From UBA8752 sp002336475 (GTDB taxonomy: Bacteria; Bacteroidota; Bacteroidia; Flavobacteriales_D; Sanyastnellaceae), in the NCBI GenBank assembly GCA_943846755.1, contig OX044365.1:372001-436000 (forward strand): a stretch of 64,000 bases of DNA. The letters run 5' to 3'. Shown piece after piece: positions 31,720 through 41,043 of this stretch. A model generated the notes under the pieces. It had not been told where the DNA came from. It worked only from the letters and a program-made list of their open reading frames with translations, and did not search any database. How positions within the stretch are numbered: position 1 is the first letter of the stretch; every line of letters begins with the position of its first letter. Made by a program: the position numbers and the translations under genes.

Positions 31720-33009
31720 ATGACGTTTGCAGAGCTAAAAGTCACGAGGCAATACCTCGATGCCCTCGGAGAAATGGGCATTGAGGAGCCCACTGAAATT
31801 CAGTCCAAGGCCATCCCCCGGATCCGTGCGGGGCAAGATGTCATTGGCATTGCGCAGACCGGGACAGGAAAAACCCTTGCTTTTTTACTGCCCGTGATGG
31901 CCATGTTGTCACATGCGCAAGGCAAAGGTCCCCGTTGTGTGATCTTGACTCCTGCGAAAGAACTCGCTTTGCAGATTGCGGATGTCGCCAAGCGGTTGGC
32001 CGTCAACACAGACTTGCGTGTTGAAGTGGTCTACGGTGGTGTGGGTCACCGGACGCAGCAGGAACGCATGGAAGCGGGTTGCGACCTGGTGGTGGCCACT
32101 CCCGGAAGGTTTATGGAGCTTTACCTCAGGAATGCCTTTGTGACCAAAAACATCGGGCACCTGGTACTGGATGAGGCCGACCGTATGATGGATTTGGGGT
32201 TTATGCCCCAGCTGCGCAAGCTTCTGGAAATCCTCCCAAACAAGCGTCAAAACCTTCTTTTCTCAGCCACTTACCCTCCGAAAACGGAAGAAATGGCGGG
32301 CGAATTCTTGCTTTGGCCAACGCGTATTGAAGCCGCGCCCCAGTCTACACCAGTTGAGACCATTACACAGTCGGCTTATCGCGCACCCAACTTTGGGACG
32401 AAATTGAACCTGCTGGTCGAAATCCTAAGTCGGGATGACGCCCCCGAACAGGCTTTGATTTTTGTTCGAGAAAAAGACCAGGCTGAAAGGATTGGTCAAG
32501 CGGTGCACGATGGGGTTTCATGGTCTGTTCGAACGTTGCACGCCAACAAGGGGCAGAACAGCCGCATCAATGCCATGGACGACTTTAAGTCCGGGGAATT
32601 GCGCTTTTTGGTGGCCACTGATGTCGCCAGCCGGGGCATTGATGTGCCGCAATTGGACCTGGTCGTCAATGTGACCGTTCCAAGGGACCCCCACGATTAC
32701 ATTCACAGGATTGGTCGGACAGGACGGGCCAAGCGAAAAGGCCAAGCTGTGACCCTGGTGGACCCCAGCGAAAAAGCGGCGCTGCTGCGCGTAGAGGATC
32801 TACTGGGGGCTCCACTCGACTTCAGGCCCATGCCAGAAGGTGTCGCAGAGGTTGCAACGCCTAAGTGGGAAGCCCAGGCCATGGCACGTTCAATCGACAG
32901 AGAAAAGCGCAAGGCTGACCCCACTTTCAAAGGCGCGTTTCATGAGAAGAAGCGCAAGCTTTTTTCCAAAGGCAAAAGCGGTTCTCGGCGATCGGGCAAG
33001 AGGCGTTAA
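31720..33009 (+). CDS. DEAD-box RNA helicase (RhlE-like)
   Basis: The 429-residue protein has all DEAD-box motifs: the Q-motif phrase EEPTEIQSKAIP, motif I AQTGTGKT (K51), motif Ia TPAKELALQ, the motif II VLDEADRM, motif III FSATYPP, and HRIGRTGRAKR as motif VI. The C-terminal 40 residues are lysine-rich (KRKLFSKGKSGSRRSGKRR), typical of RhlE/CsdA-like helicases with RNA-binding tails. It would remodel RNA in ribosome assembly or decay. Its stop overlaps the convergent gene by four bases. Confidence 0.92.
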   Translation: MTFAELKVTRQYLDALGEMGIEEPTEIQSKAIPRIRAGQDVIGIAQTGTGKTLAFLLPVMAMLSHAQGKGPRCVILTPAKELALQIADVAKRLAVNTDLRVEVVYGGVGHRTQQERMEAGCDLVVATPGRFMELYLRNAFVTKNIGHLVLDEADRMMDLGFMPQLRKLLEILPNKRQNLLFSATYPPKTEEMAGEFLLWPTRIEAAPQSTPVETITQSAYRAPNFGTKLNLLVEILSRDDAPEQALIFVREKDQAERIGQAVHDGVSWSVRTLHANKGQNSRINAMDDFKSGELRFLVATDVASRGIDVPQLDLVVNVTVPRDPHDYIHRIGRTGRAKRKGQAVTLVDPSEKAALLRVEDLLGAPLDFRPMPEGVAEVATPKWEAQAMARSIDREKRKADPTFKGAFHEKKRKLFSKGKSGSRRSGKRR

Positions 33010-33407
33010 GGCTCCCAAACAGGCTTAACTGCTCCATCGCTGTCCAACTTGTATCCGGTGTCATAAACCCAGACCTCTGTCCCGCCATCGCTGGCGTGCT
33101 TGACATGGGTATGGTATTCAAATGCGAAGCCATTGTTGCGCAGCCACTGCATCCCTCCAATGTCTGACATCGTCGGGGCAGAGGCGTGCCAATCCTTAAA
33201 TGCGCGCAGAATGCTGTGGTTCCGCTCAAGAATTCTGCCGATGGCCTTGGGCTGTGGCCTGGCACGGTAAACGGCGGGCATTTTTGAACGCATTTTTCGA
33301 TGCTGTCCAGGAAAAGTTGAGAAGCAATATTCTGAACAGAAGTCTCCCGGGTAGAGGGCGGCTTTGTGTTTTTCAATACGGGCTTTACAGGCCAAACATT
33401 TGGTCAT
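33006..33407 (-). CDS. Small zinc-finger-like protein of unknown function
   Basis: The 133-residue protein begins MTKCLACKARIEKHK and has a second pair in GDFCSEYC, so C4, C7, C24 and C28 form a CxxC-x16-CxxxC site that could bind zinc, similar to TRASH-like fingers. The rest is basic and contains a C-terminal beta region (EYHTHVKHASDGGTEVWVYD). There is no signal peptide. ATG 33407 places the first cysteines at the N-terminus, which favours it over the start at 33428. The family was not recognised. Confidence 0.55.
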   Translation of the reverse strand: MTKCLACKARIEKHKAALYPGDFCSEYCFSTFPGQHRKMRSKMPAVYRARPQPKAIGRILERNHSILRAFKDWHASAPTMSDIGGMQWLRNNGFAFEYHTHVKHASDGGTEVWVYDTGYKLDSDGAVKPVWEP

Positions 33408-33504
33408 AACGATGTGAATCTGTTGCAATCAAAGGCTGCCTTGTGTGAAACGCAGTCCGATCTTCTCTTCATTCGTCACTGTTCGTGTTTCCTTTGTCAG
33501 TGAC

Positions 33505-34674
33505 ATGAAAGACTTGATGACGGTGGGCGTTGTTGGCGCCGGGACAATGGGACGCGGCATAGCGCAAGTGGCATCAGCAGCAGGCCACAACGTTCTGTTG
33601 TTGGATCGAAACCCTGTTGTTTTGGAGGAGGCACATGCCTTTCTATCCAAAATCCAGGACCGCTCTGTATCCAAAGGGCGCATCTCTAGATTGGATGCGG
33701 ATGCTTTGCTCCAACGCATTCATGGGACGCAACACCTGTCTGACATGTCGGATTGCGGATTGGTGATTGAAGCCATTGTAGAGCGCACAGACATCAAATC
33801 GGCGTTGTTTTCGGAGCTAGAAACCGTGGTTTCTGAGCACTGCATTCTGGCTTCCAATACATCTTCTCTGTCGGTCACTGCTCTGGCCGCCAGTTTGCAG
33901 CGCCCTGATCGTTTTGTGGGGCTGCACTTCTTTAACCCTGCGCCCCTCATGCCTTTGGTTGAAGTGGTTCCCGCTTTACAAAGCCGCAAAGGCCTGTCGG
34001 ATGAAATGCTCGCGTTGATGCAGCAATGGGGCAAGCAGCCTGCAGTGGCAAAGGACACGCCGGGTTTCATTGTGAACCGTGTAGCCCGCCCATTTTACGG
34101 GGAAGCCATCCGCATTTTGGAGGAGGGTATGGCCGATGTGCCCACGATAGACTGGGCCATGACCGCTTTGGGGGGATTCAAAATGGGGCCTTTTGCGCTC
34201 ATGGACTTAATTGGCAATGACATCAATTACGCTGTGACAGAAAGCGTTTGGACCGCCTTTTACTACGACCCGAGGTACAAACCGTCCTTCGCCCAAAAAC
34301 GCAATGTTGATGCGGGTTGGTACGGCCGCAAAACCGGAAAAGGTTGGTACGATCACGGTGAAGGTGCAGCCCAGCCCGTTGCGCGCATGGACAAAGCCTT
34401 GGGACAAGACATTTTGTGGCGCATTCTGGTCATGTTGATCAACGAAGCCGCAGATGCGGTGTTCTGGGGCGTGGCTTCTGCTGAAGATGTAGACCGTGCT
34501 ATGCGCGGCGGCGTCAATTATCCCAAAGGGTTGCTGAAATGGGGTGAAGAAGTGGGGCTCGACCGCTGCGTTGTTACACTGGATAATCTGCGGGATCAAT
34601 ACGGAGAGGACCGTTACCGTTGCAGCCCTTTGCTGCGCTCAAGGTCCAAGGAAGGACGGGGCCTCTTTGGTTGA
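33505..34674 (+). CDS. 3-hydroxyacyl-CoA dehydrogenase
   Basis: The 389-residue protein has an N-terminal NAD-binding Rossmann domain (VGVVGAGTMGRGIAQVAS at residues 7-24), the catalytic His in FVGLHFFNPAPLMPLVEVV, and the C-terminal dimerisation domain TPGFIVNRVARPFYGEA. A second 3HCDH C-terminal domain copy (residues about 285-389) makes it longer than simple 3-hydroxybutyryl-CoA dehydrogenases (about 285), as in PaaH/PaaC types. It oxidises 3-hydroxyacyl-CoA in beta-oxidation or phenylacetate or butyrate metabolism. Start ATG 33505 is preferred because residues before it are not family-like. Confidence 0.87.
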   Translation: MKDLMTVGVVGAGTMGRGIAQVASAAGHNVLLLDRNPVVLEEAHAFLSKIQDRSVSKGRISRLDADALLQRIHGTQHLSDMSDCGLVIEAIVERTDIKSALFSELETVVSEHCILASNTSSLSVTALAASLQRPDRFVGLHFFNPAPLMPLVEVVPALQSRKGLSDEMLALMQQWGKQPAVAKDTPGFIVNRVARPFYGEAIRILEEGMADVPTIDWAMTALGGFKMGPFALMDLIGNDINYAVTESVWTAFYYDPRYKPSFAQKRNVDAGWYGRKTGKGWYDHGEGAAQPVARMDKALGQDILWRILVMLINEAADAVFWGVASAEDVDRAMRGGVNYPKGLLKWGEEVGLDRCVVTLDNLRDQYGEDRYRCSPLLRSRSKEGRGLFG

Positions 34675-34686
34675 TTCTCGTTCTGC

Positions 34687-35370
34687 TTAGCAGTCTGTTC
34701 CAAATGAACTGAGCAGCAACAGCACGTCAGATACTGTTACGGCACCATCGCCATTGACATCTGCTAAACAGCCCTCCAGACAGCCGAAGTCAGAGAGCAC
34801 CAGCAATACGTCCGACACACTGATCAGCAGGTCTCCTGTCAAATCCAACGGACACGCCGCTTCTTCTGCACTGAGTACACCGTCACAGTTGTTGTCAACG
34901 CCACTTGAATTTGCCGGGGCACCCGGATACACAGCTGCATTGTTGTCGTCGCAGTCGCATACGGTGGTTTCCCCATCTCCGTCTGCATCGACAATGCCTG
35001 CACAGTTTTCAAACTCTGATTGACAATTGGCCAAGACACAGGCCTCACAGTCAGCTGCGCTGCCAAAACCGCAGACCAGAAGGCAGTTGTTCTGTGCACA
35101 GACGCTTTGTTCTGCAAAGCAACCTACACACCCTGTGCTCATGGTGGGGATACCAGCAGAAATGCAATTGGCAAAGCATCCCTGCAGGTCACCGGCAAAT
35201 ATGCAGTCGAAGCCGCAGGAGAAAACGGCGTCATTGACCAGGTCCCCTTCTGTGCACAATATGCTGAAGTCCAGCGAATCACATTGTGCATTTACGGGTT
35301 GAGCGCCTGCAAAATGGACAAGTGAGAGCAGGAAGAATGCGCAAGCGTGTAGGCTGGTTTTCAACTTCAT
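34687..35370 (-). CDS. Small cysteine-rich secreted protein with dockerin-like tail
   Basis: The 227-residue protein has a signal peptide ending at FAGAQ. About 100 residues are very rich in cysteine (CGFDC, CFANC, CVGCF, CLLVCG). Then comes a thrombospondin-type-3/MopE-like acidic segment (DADGDGETTVCDCDDNN, PGAPANSSGVDNNCDG), as in putative metal-binding surface proteins. The last 55 residues are a two-unit dockerin-like module (DLTGDLLISVSDVLLVLSDF and DVNGDGAVTVSDVLLLLSSF) ending TDC. It lies 24 bases after the nucleotidyltransferase on the same strand and may be part of that operon. Function unknown. Confidence 0.7.
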   Translation of the reverse strand: MKLKTSLHACAFFLLSLVHFAGAQPVNAQCDSLDFSILCTEGDLVNDAVFSCGFDCIFAGDLQGCFANCISAGIPTMSTGCVGCFAEQSVCAQNNCLLVCGFGSAADCEACVLANCQSEFENCAGIVDADGDGETTVCDCDDNNAAVYPGAPANSSGVDNNCDGVLSAEEAACPLDLTGDLLISVSDVLLVLSDFGCLEGCLADVNGDGAVTVSDVLLLLSSFGTDC

Positions 35371-35394
35371 GAACACATAACAACGCAGCATTAC

Positions 35395-36237
35395 TCAGGT
35401 TCGGATACGCAGATGTGTGCCGCCTTCGTCAAGCACCCTTCCTGCTTTTTGAATGTCGGACGGGTGCGTCAAGTCTAAGAATCCTCCCGCCATGGACAGG
35501 GCTTTAATATGTCCTCCCCGCTTCAGGTACAGGGAAACCGCTTCGGGGAGCTCTCGTTCTTTTCGAACGGGATGTTCAGGTACGTTTCTTGCGGCCTTCA
35601 ACAGCGGCGTGTAGGGGAGCCTGAAGTAGTTCATGCTCACCCGAGGTTGGCCGTCGCTCCAGTGGGCTTGCTCCACTTGCTGTATTGTTGGCTTCTCTAT
35701 GATTCCAGTCAGCTTCCCCGTTTCATCGGCTTCGAGAATGGCAAAGGCCAGCACACGTTCTGGGGGCAACCCCAGGTATTGCGGGTCAAATGCAGGCAAT
35801 GCGGCGTCATGTTTGAACAGGGCGCGGAACATGCCTTTGGGCGGCAGGTTGTCCCCATTTGCAATGGCAATGCAGTCCTCGCACCACTGTGGTTTGGCCT
35901 CTAAGGCCAATTGGACAGCGTGGGCTGTACCCCATGGTTTTATGCGCCCCTCGGGAATGGATTGCTGGACATACGACAGGGTCATCCCCGTCATGGGCAC
36001 TTGCTCAAAGTGTGCCTTTGTGATGGTGTCGTCTTCTGCAACGACCAAGCACACTTCAGTACAGCCCTCTTCCTTCAGTTGCAGCAACAGATGCTCGATC
36101 AGTGGCTTTGATTCTTGGCCAATGCGGATCATCCCTTTGGGCCTGGACTGCGCCTCTTCTAGAATGTGACCGGGAACATCAGAGGCTGCCTTCATTCGGC
36201 TCCCCTTCCCCGCGGCCATGATGATGGTCGGGTTCAT
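35395..36237 (-). CDS. Sugar-1-phosphate nucleotidyltransferase-like protein
   Basis: The 280-residue protein starts MNPTIIMAAGKGSRMK, the NTP-binding loop of sugar nucleotidyltransferases, with a metal-site acidic pair in CIAIANGDNLPP near residue 120. IKPWGTAHAVQLAL is the usual uridine or guanine pocket strand. These enzymes form NDP-sugars from NTP and sugar-1-phosphate. ATG 36237 overlaps the stop of the upstream GHMP kinase (ATGA), so the two are coupled and probably act in sequence. Which NTP and sugar are used is not shown. Confidence 0.8.
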   Translation of the reverse strand: MNPTIIMAAGKGSRMKAASDVPGHILEEAQSRPKGMIRIGQESKPLIEHLLLQLKEEGCTEVCLVVAEDDTITKAHFEQVPMTGMTLSYVQQSIPEGRIKPWGTAHAVQLALEAKPQWCEDCIAIANGDNLPPKGMFRALFKHDAALPAFDPQYLGLPPERVLAFAILEADETGKLTGIIEKPTIQQVEQAHWSDGQPRVSMNYFRLPYTPLLKAARNVPEHPVRKERELPEAVSLYLKRGGHIKALSMAGGFLDLTHPSDIQKAGRVLDEGGTHLRIRT

Positions 36238-37250
36238 TCTTGACATGTTACCCCTCGGTCCATTTCCACTGCCCAGGCTCCCGAAGCTCCTGCCAACATC
36301 ATGGCGTTTTGGACCTGTTGTACAGCGGTTTCTGGTGTGAGAACGAAGGCGCATCCGCCACCACCAGAGCCATTGATTTTTCCTCCCCAAGCCCCCGCGT
36401 AGCGCGCGCCTGTCAACATGGCCTCGATGCGGGGGGTTGAAAGCCTCAGGACATCCCTAAGGACATTGTGATGCTGGGTCAAGTCCTCTCCCATTTCCTT
36501 TCCTGCTGCCTGCTCGCTGGTCATTTTCAATCCCCAATGCGATTCTAGATCGCGGTTGATTCGGGTGCCTTCCAAAAGAACCCTTTCGTCTGGATTTAAT
36601 GTGGCAGCGGGGGAATCAATGAGGGGCATGAGGGGAATCCGCGCATCCTTGCAACGCCGCAAATGTCCTTGGGTGTCTTTGGGTTGTCCGGAATCTCCCA
36701 GCACAAAAGTCCCCTTTGGGAGCTGCAACGGTTGTGGGTCACCCCGTCCAAACCTGTGGATTCCACCATGGGCGCATGCGAACTGATCCATGTCTCCCCC
36801 CGCACCATTGTAATCGGTGACCTCGTATTTGTGGCACCTCGTGACCACGTCATGAACATTAAAACTGCCGTTCAAAATCTTCAGCCAGCCTGCTATCCAT
36901 GCGGTCAGTAATGCTGTAGAAGAACTGCAACCTGCGCGAATGGGCACCTCGCTTTCAATCCTCACGCGCCAGCCATTTTCAGGGCTTTTTCCAATCTCCT
37001 CGAGCATTGACCGCAAGGCCATGCCCAAGGGCAGGTCGGCTGAAATGTCGGCAGGATGTTCCAGGTCGTATTCGGCCAAGGGTCCCAGTGATGAGCTGAT
37101 CACTTCAACATGGGACTCCGCGAGCGGCGAGAAATGAAGGGTACACCTGCGGTTCATGGCCATGGCGATGACAGGAAGTCCCAAGTAATCTTGATGCTCG
37201 CCAAAGAGGCAAAGCCGGCCAGGCGCGGAACTTGTAAATGCAGCGGTCAT
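36234..37250 (-). CDS. GHMP sugar kinase (galactokinase-like)
   Basis: The 338-residue protein has the galactokinase-type N-terminus with GEHQDYLGLPV at residues 17-27, the ATP-binding loop PIRAGCSSSTALLTAW, a GAGGDMDQFAC segment as in sugar kinases, and the C-terminal motif KINGSGGGGCAFVL. It would phosphorylate the anomeric hydroxyl of a sugar. Galactose, fucose and glucuronate are possible; the GEHxDYxG motif alone does not decide. Its ATG overlaps the transporter stop by four bases and the nucleotidyltransferase overlaps its own stop. Confidence 0.82.
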   Translation of the reverse strand: MTAAFTSSAPGRLCLFGEHQDYLGLPVIAMAMNRRCTLHFSPLAESHVEVISSSLGPLAEYDLEHPADISADLPLGMALRSMLEEIGKSPENGWRVRIESEVPIRAGCSSSTALLTAWIAGWLKILNGSFNVHDVVTRCHKYEVTDYNGAGGDMDQFACAHGGIHRFGRGDPQPLQLPKGTFVLGDSGQPKDTQGHLRRCKDARIPLMPLIDSPAATLNPDERVLLEGTRINRDLESHWGLKMTSEQAAGKEMGEDLTQHHNVLRDVLRLSTPRIEAMLTGARYAGAWGGKINGSGGGGCAFVLTPETAVQQVQNAMMLAGASGAWAVEMDRGVTCQE

Positions 37251-39007
37251 GGCTTGGACTGCAATTTGAGGATTCCCCACACAGCTGCTGCGCAAAAGGC
37301 CGCCATCATCAGTGCTGTGGGAGCTTGGGCAAACAGTCCGGCCCCTACACCGAGCAATGCGCCATAGACCGCGACGCACCCCAGGAAGGCCTGAAGCAGC
37401 GATTTTGGCACATTCCAAGTAGCGGCGTCTGTTCCTTGAGTGGGTGGGAACTGCTTCCAGCCTGGACCACCTGGTTGAACCTTGTCTACAAAGGTTTGCA
37501 GTACTTCTGGTGACTCAGGTTTGAAGACCACAGCGGCCACGATCCATCCGGCAGTGGTCAGGAGACTGCCGGCGACGAGTTTGCCCCAAGCGGCCATAGG
37601 CCACCAGCCCAAAGCATCATGGACCCAAGTAAAGTAAGCCGCTACCAACAGTGACATGACCATGGCTACGATTTCTGTGCTGGCCGAAACCCGCCACCAA
37701 AACCAGCGAACAATGAACAGCCCACCTGTACCAGCACCGAGCAAGAGCAAAAGGTTGAAGGCCTGAGACGCTGAAGTGAGGGTGAGGCTTAAGAGCGCTC
37801 CTGCCAAGAGAGAAAGCAAGCTTGCCCATCGCCCTGCCATGACTTTTTGGGATTCAGTGGCGTTGGGACGGATGAAGCGGGCCCAACCATCGTGGACCAA
37901 ATAGCTCGCACCCAAGTTCACCTGCGTGCTCATGGTCGAAATAAAGGCAGCAAGCAGTGAGGCAGCCACCCATCCCAAGAGGCCGGCGGGGAGCAAGCTC
38001 AACATGGCGGGGTAAGCCACGTCGTGGCCCACTTTGTCAGCTGCCAACTCAGGGAACGCTGTGGCAATGGATTCGAGGTCGGGAAAAACGATGAGCGAAG
38101 CCAATGCCACCAAGATCCATGGCCAAGGGCGCAATGCATAATGGGCCGCATTGAAAAGCAGGGTGGCTCCAACAGCGTCGTCCTCGCTTCTGGCGCTGAA
38201 CATGCGCTGTGCGATGTACCCCCCTCCTCCAGGTTCAGCACCGGGATAATAGCTCGCCCACCACTGGACGGCCAAGGGGACCAGCATCACAGGAACCCAC
38301 ACTTCTGGTTTGCTGAAGTCTGGCCACACTGAAAGCTTGTCCATGACATTGGGGTGTGTCATCAAGCCTTGAATCCCTCCTACCTCGGGCAAGCCCAAGA
38401 CGTAGACACTGGCGGCAATGGCACCTCCCATGGCCAAGAAGAATTGAAAGAGGTCGGTCCAGAGTATGGCGCGAAGACCGCCGTAAACGCTAAACAGCAG
38501 GGTCACCGAACAGGTCACAAGTAAGGTGAGCCAACCTGGCCATCCCAGTAGAATGCTTCCGAGTTTAATGGCGGCCAAGCTCACAGTAGCCATCACCAAG
38601 ACATTGAATACGAGACCGAGGTAAACGGCTCTAAAACCGCGCAGGAATGCCCCGGCTCTGCCCCCATACCGCAGCTCATAAAAAGCAATGTCCGTGAGCA
38701 CACCAGACCGTCGCCAAAGACGCGCATAAACGAAGACAGTGACCATCCCCGTAAGCAAGAATGCCCACCAGGCCCAGTTGCCCGATACGCCTTGCTGTCG
38801 AACGAGGTCGGTCACCAAATTGGGCGTGTCGGCACTAAACGTGGTGGCGACCATGGAGGTGCCAAGAAGCCACCAAGGCATGTTTCTCCCACCCAAGAAA
38901 AAGTCGTCTGCACTGTTGTTGCCTTTTCGGCCCGCAGCCAAACCAATGAAGAGAATGGTCAACAGCACCCCGCCGATCACGAGGAAATCCAACATAGCCA
39001 ATTGCAT
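37247..39007 (-). CDS. Sodium:solute symporter (SSS family)
   Basis: The 586-residue protein has about 13-14 hydrophobic segments. The SSS family marks are FFLGGRNMPWWLLGTSMVAT near the N-terminus, a helix with YGGLRAILWTDLFQFFLAM, and QRMFSARSEDDAVGATLLFN mid-way. Such symporters use the sodium gradient to import sugars, inositol or organic acids. Coupling to a GHMP kinase and nucleotidyltransferase suggests a sugar. ATG 39007 is supported by TACATTGG five bases upstream; ATG 38995 would also serve. Confidence 0.87.
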   Translation of the reverse strand: MQLAMLDFLVIGGVLLTILFIGLAAGRKGNNSADDFFLGGRNMPWWLLGTSMVATTFSADTPNLVTDLVRQQGVSGNWAWWAFLLTGMVTVFVYARLWRRSGVLTDIAFYELRYGGRAGAFLRGFRAVYLGLVFNVLVMATVSLAAIKLGSILLGWPGWLTLLVTCSVTLLFSVYGGLRAILWTDLFQFFLAMGGAIAASVYVLGLPEVGGIQGLMTHPNVMDKLSVWPDFSKPEVWVPVMLVPLAVQWWASYYPGAEPGGGGYIAQRMFSARSEDDAVGATLLFNAAHYALRPWPWILVALASLIVFPDLESIATAFPELAADKVGHDVAYPAMLSLLPAGLLGWVAASLLAAFISTMSTQVNLGASYLVHDGWARFIRPNATESQKVMAGRWASLLSLLAGALLSLTLTSASQAFNLLLLLGAGTGGLFIVRWFWWRVSASTEIVAMVMSLLVAAYFTWVHDALGWWPMAAWGKLVAGSLLTTAGWIVAAVVFKPESPEVLQTFVDKVQPGGPGWKQFPPTQGTDAATWNVPKSLLQAFLGCVAVYGALLGVGAGLFAQAPTALMMAAFCAAAVWGILKLQSKP

Positions 39008-39080
39008 GGCGCCCAATGTAGCACCCCAAAAGACGCCAATGGGGTTAAACCTGTGCAGAACACCCGCGTTATATTTCGGT

Positions 39081-40532
39081 ATGAATGTGAAGCAAGCCTT
39101 ATTTGGTTTGAGCTTTTTGGCTCCAATGCTGCTTACTGCGCAAGATGTCACGTTCCACAGCGATGTGGCCCCCATCGTATTCAACCACTGCACCTCTTGT
39201 CACAGGCCCGGAGAAATTGGCCCCATGCCTTTTACGAATTATGAAGAGGTGGCCGCCTACGGAGAATTTATTGAGTATGTCACGTCTATCGGTTACATGC
39301 CGCCTTGGTCGCCCGATGCTTCCTACAGCCACTTTGTGGGGGAAAATGTCCTAACTGCTGATCAATTGGAAACGCTCAGCGCATGGGTAGGTGCCGGGAA
39401 ACCCGAAGGTGACCCTGCGGACAGTCCTGGGCTCCCCGAGTTCCCAGATGGAAGTCAGATTGGCATTCCCGACCATGTGCTGGTCATGGATGAACCCTAT
39501 GCGCACGAAGGTGACATGTCCGAACAGTATCAAGTTTTCGTGTTGCCTTCGGGGTTTGATTCAGCGGCTTCTGTTCGCGCACTAGAAGTGCAGCCCGGAA
39601 ACCACAACGTGGCACACCATGCCATTCTTGGACTGGACATCTCGGGAACAGCTTCCATTCTAGATGCCGCTGATCCCGCACCGGGCTATGAGAGTTTCGG
39701 TGGTTTTGGCTTCAATGCGGAGAGCTCATTTTTTGGAGCTTGGGTTCCCGGTGCCCTACCTGTTGAGTATCCACCGGGCATTGGACGCACCATCCCAGCA
39801 GGAGCGGACGTGTTGCTTCAGATGCATTACGGCCCATCTGCCGCAGGCGAAACCGATCAGACTGCCGTCAATGTGTTCCTTTCCAATGAGCCCATAGAGC
39901 GCGAAGTGTATACCGCCATCATGGGGCCACAGCACTTGGATGCGCCCTTTGTCATTCCACCCAATCAAGTCACCTCTTTTCATGGCACATTGCCGGTGAC
40001 CGCAGATGTGAGCCTGCTCAGCATTGCGCCGCACTGTCACTTGATCGGGTCTTCTTGGAAGGTGTACGCCACATCCCCGAACAACGGGGACACCATTCCT
40101 TTGATTTCAATCCCCTCATGGGATTTCAATTGGCAGGGTTATTTCACTTTCCCTCACCTGACAAAGGTTCCCGAAGGTTACACCTTACATGGTGAAGCCA
40201 CCTACGACAACACGGCAGAAAACCCCTTTAACCCAAGTGATCCTCCGCAGTGGGTGTATTTTGGAGAAGAGACCCAAGACGAAATGTTTTTTGTTTTCAT
40301 CGATCTGGTGGGATACGAAGACGGCGATGAAGAAATTGCTTTGGGGCCTGGCACTGACGTCTGCGAGGGAGACCTCACTGGAGATGATCTTGTGGGGGTT
40401 TCTGACGCCTTGCTTTTGCTGAGTGAATTCGGGTGTCAAGTGGGATGCAACTTGGACCTTGACGGCGACAACGCTGTGACCGTGTCAGATGTGCTTTTTT
40501 TATTGGGTCAATACGGCACCACATGCAATTGA
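39081..40532 (+). CDS. Cytochrome c / copper type II monooxygenase-like secreted protein with dockerin-like tail
   Basis: The 483-residue protein has a signal peptide ending at LLTAQ. A heme c site is C37-x2-C40-H41 (HCTSCHRPGEIGPMPF). The next 300 residues resemble the copper type II ascorbate-dependent (PHM/DBM) monooxygenase fold, with H179-H180 in NVAHHAIL as CuH-like ligands, H249 in QMHYGPS and H318/H320 in APHCHLIG. The last 55 residues are a two-unit dockerin-like module (DLTGDDLVGVSDALLLLSEF and DLDGDNAVTVSDVLFLLGQY) ending TTCN. It probably oxidises an extracellular substrate with electrons from the heme. A redoxin gene overlaps its stop. TATATTTC three bases upstream is a possible -7 box. 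Confidence 0.75.
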   Translation: MNVKQALFGLSFLAPMLLTAQDVTFHSDVAPIVFNHCTSCHRPGEIGPMPFTNYEEVAAYGEFIEYVTSIGYMPPWSPDASYSHFVGENVLTADQLETLSAWVGAGKPEGDPADSPGLPEFPDGSQIGIPDHVLVMDEPYAHEGDMSEQYQVFVLPSGFDSAASVRALEVQPGNHNVAHHAILGLDISGTASILDAADPAPGYESFGGFGFNAESSFFGAWVPGALPVEYPPGIGRTIPAGADVLLQMHYGPSAAGETDQTAVNVFLSNEPIEREVYTAIMGPQHLDAPFVIPPNQVTSFHGTLPVTADVSLLSIAPHCHLIGSSWKVYATSPNNGDTIPLISIPSWDFNWQGYFTFPHLTKVPEGYTLHGEATYDNTAENPFNPSDPPQWVYFGEETQDEMFFVFIDLVGYEDGDEEIALGPGTDVCEGDLTGDDLVGVSDALLLLSEFGCQVGCNLDLDGDNAVTVSDVLFLLGQYGTTCN

Positions 40533-41002
40533 TGTTGGCCGCTCCATTGTTGCGTGTGGTTTTGTTTTTGGCACCGCTTTGTCCCATTTGTCAAAACATG
40601 TGCTACGACCTGCGCCTTTTGGAGGAGGAGTTTCTTGGCGAAAATGTTGAGTTTCTGGGTGTGTTTCCCAACGCCTCGACACGGGAGGATCAAATGGTCG
40701 ACTTCCGGGCCACTTATGGCCTCGCCATGGAATGTGTTGGAGATACAGGCCACTTGGCAATGGCCTTGGGGGCGCGCTGGACGCCAGAGGCTTTTGTATT
40801 GGATGAGCACGACAGCATTTTGTACCAAGGGCGCATCAATGACCGATATTTCGCTCCAGGCCGCCGCAGAAATAAAACGCGAAACCGGGACCTGAGGCAA
40901 GCGATCGAGGAGGCTCTGGCAGGCCGTACAGTCAGTGTTTCGCGCACCGAGGCTGTAGGCTGTCCCATTGAGGGATTAAAACTTTCGTTGCCGCCTCACT
41001 AA
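40532..41002 (+). CDS. Redoxin/thioredoxin-like protein
   Basis: The 156-residue protein has a thioredoxin-like fold. CPIC (C17, C20 in FLAPLCPICQNMC) is the redox pair, preceded by a hydrophobic strand. The helix YDLRLLEEEFLG, the strand VEFLGVFPN and the cis-proline-like WTPEAFVLD follow. It overlaps the stop of the monooxygenase by one base (TGATG) and the next gene overlaps its own stop (TAATG), so the three are a coupled operon. It may keep copper sites or disulfides of its neighbours reduced, an inference from context. An N-terminal start at 40523 adds three residues. No clear signal peptide. Confidence 0.72.
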   Translation: MLAAPLLRVVLFLAPLCPICQNMCYDLRLLEEEFLGENVEFLGVFPNASTREDQMVDFRATYGLAMECVGDTGHLAMALGARWTPEAFVLDEHDSILYQGRINDRYFAPGRRRNKTRNRDLRQAIEEALAGRTVSVSRTEAVGCPIEGLKLSLPPH

Positions 41003-41043
41003 TGCAAAACAAGCGTCGCGCTTTTGTTTTTAATTTCCGAAAC

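Noticed and set aside
38739..39080. Upstream extension of the first monooxygenase-like frame
   Set aside because: It is antisense to the symporter and would hide the signal peptide starting at 39081.
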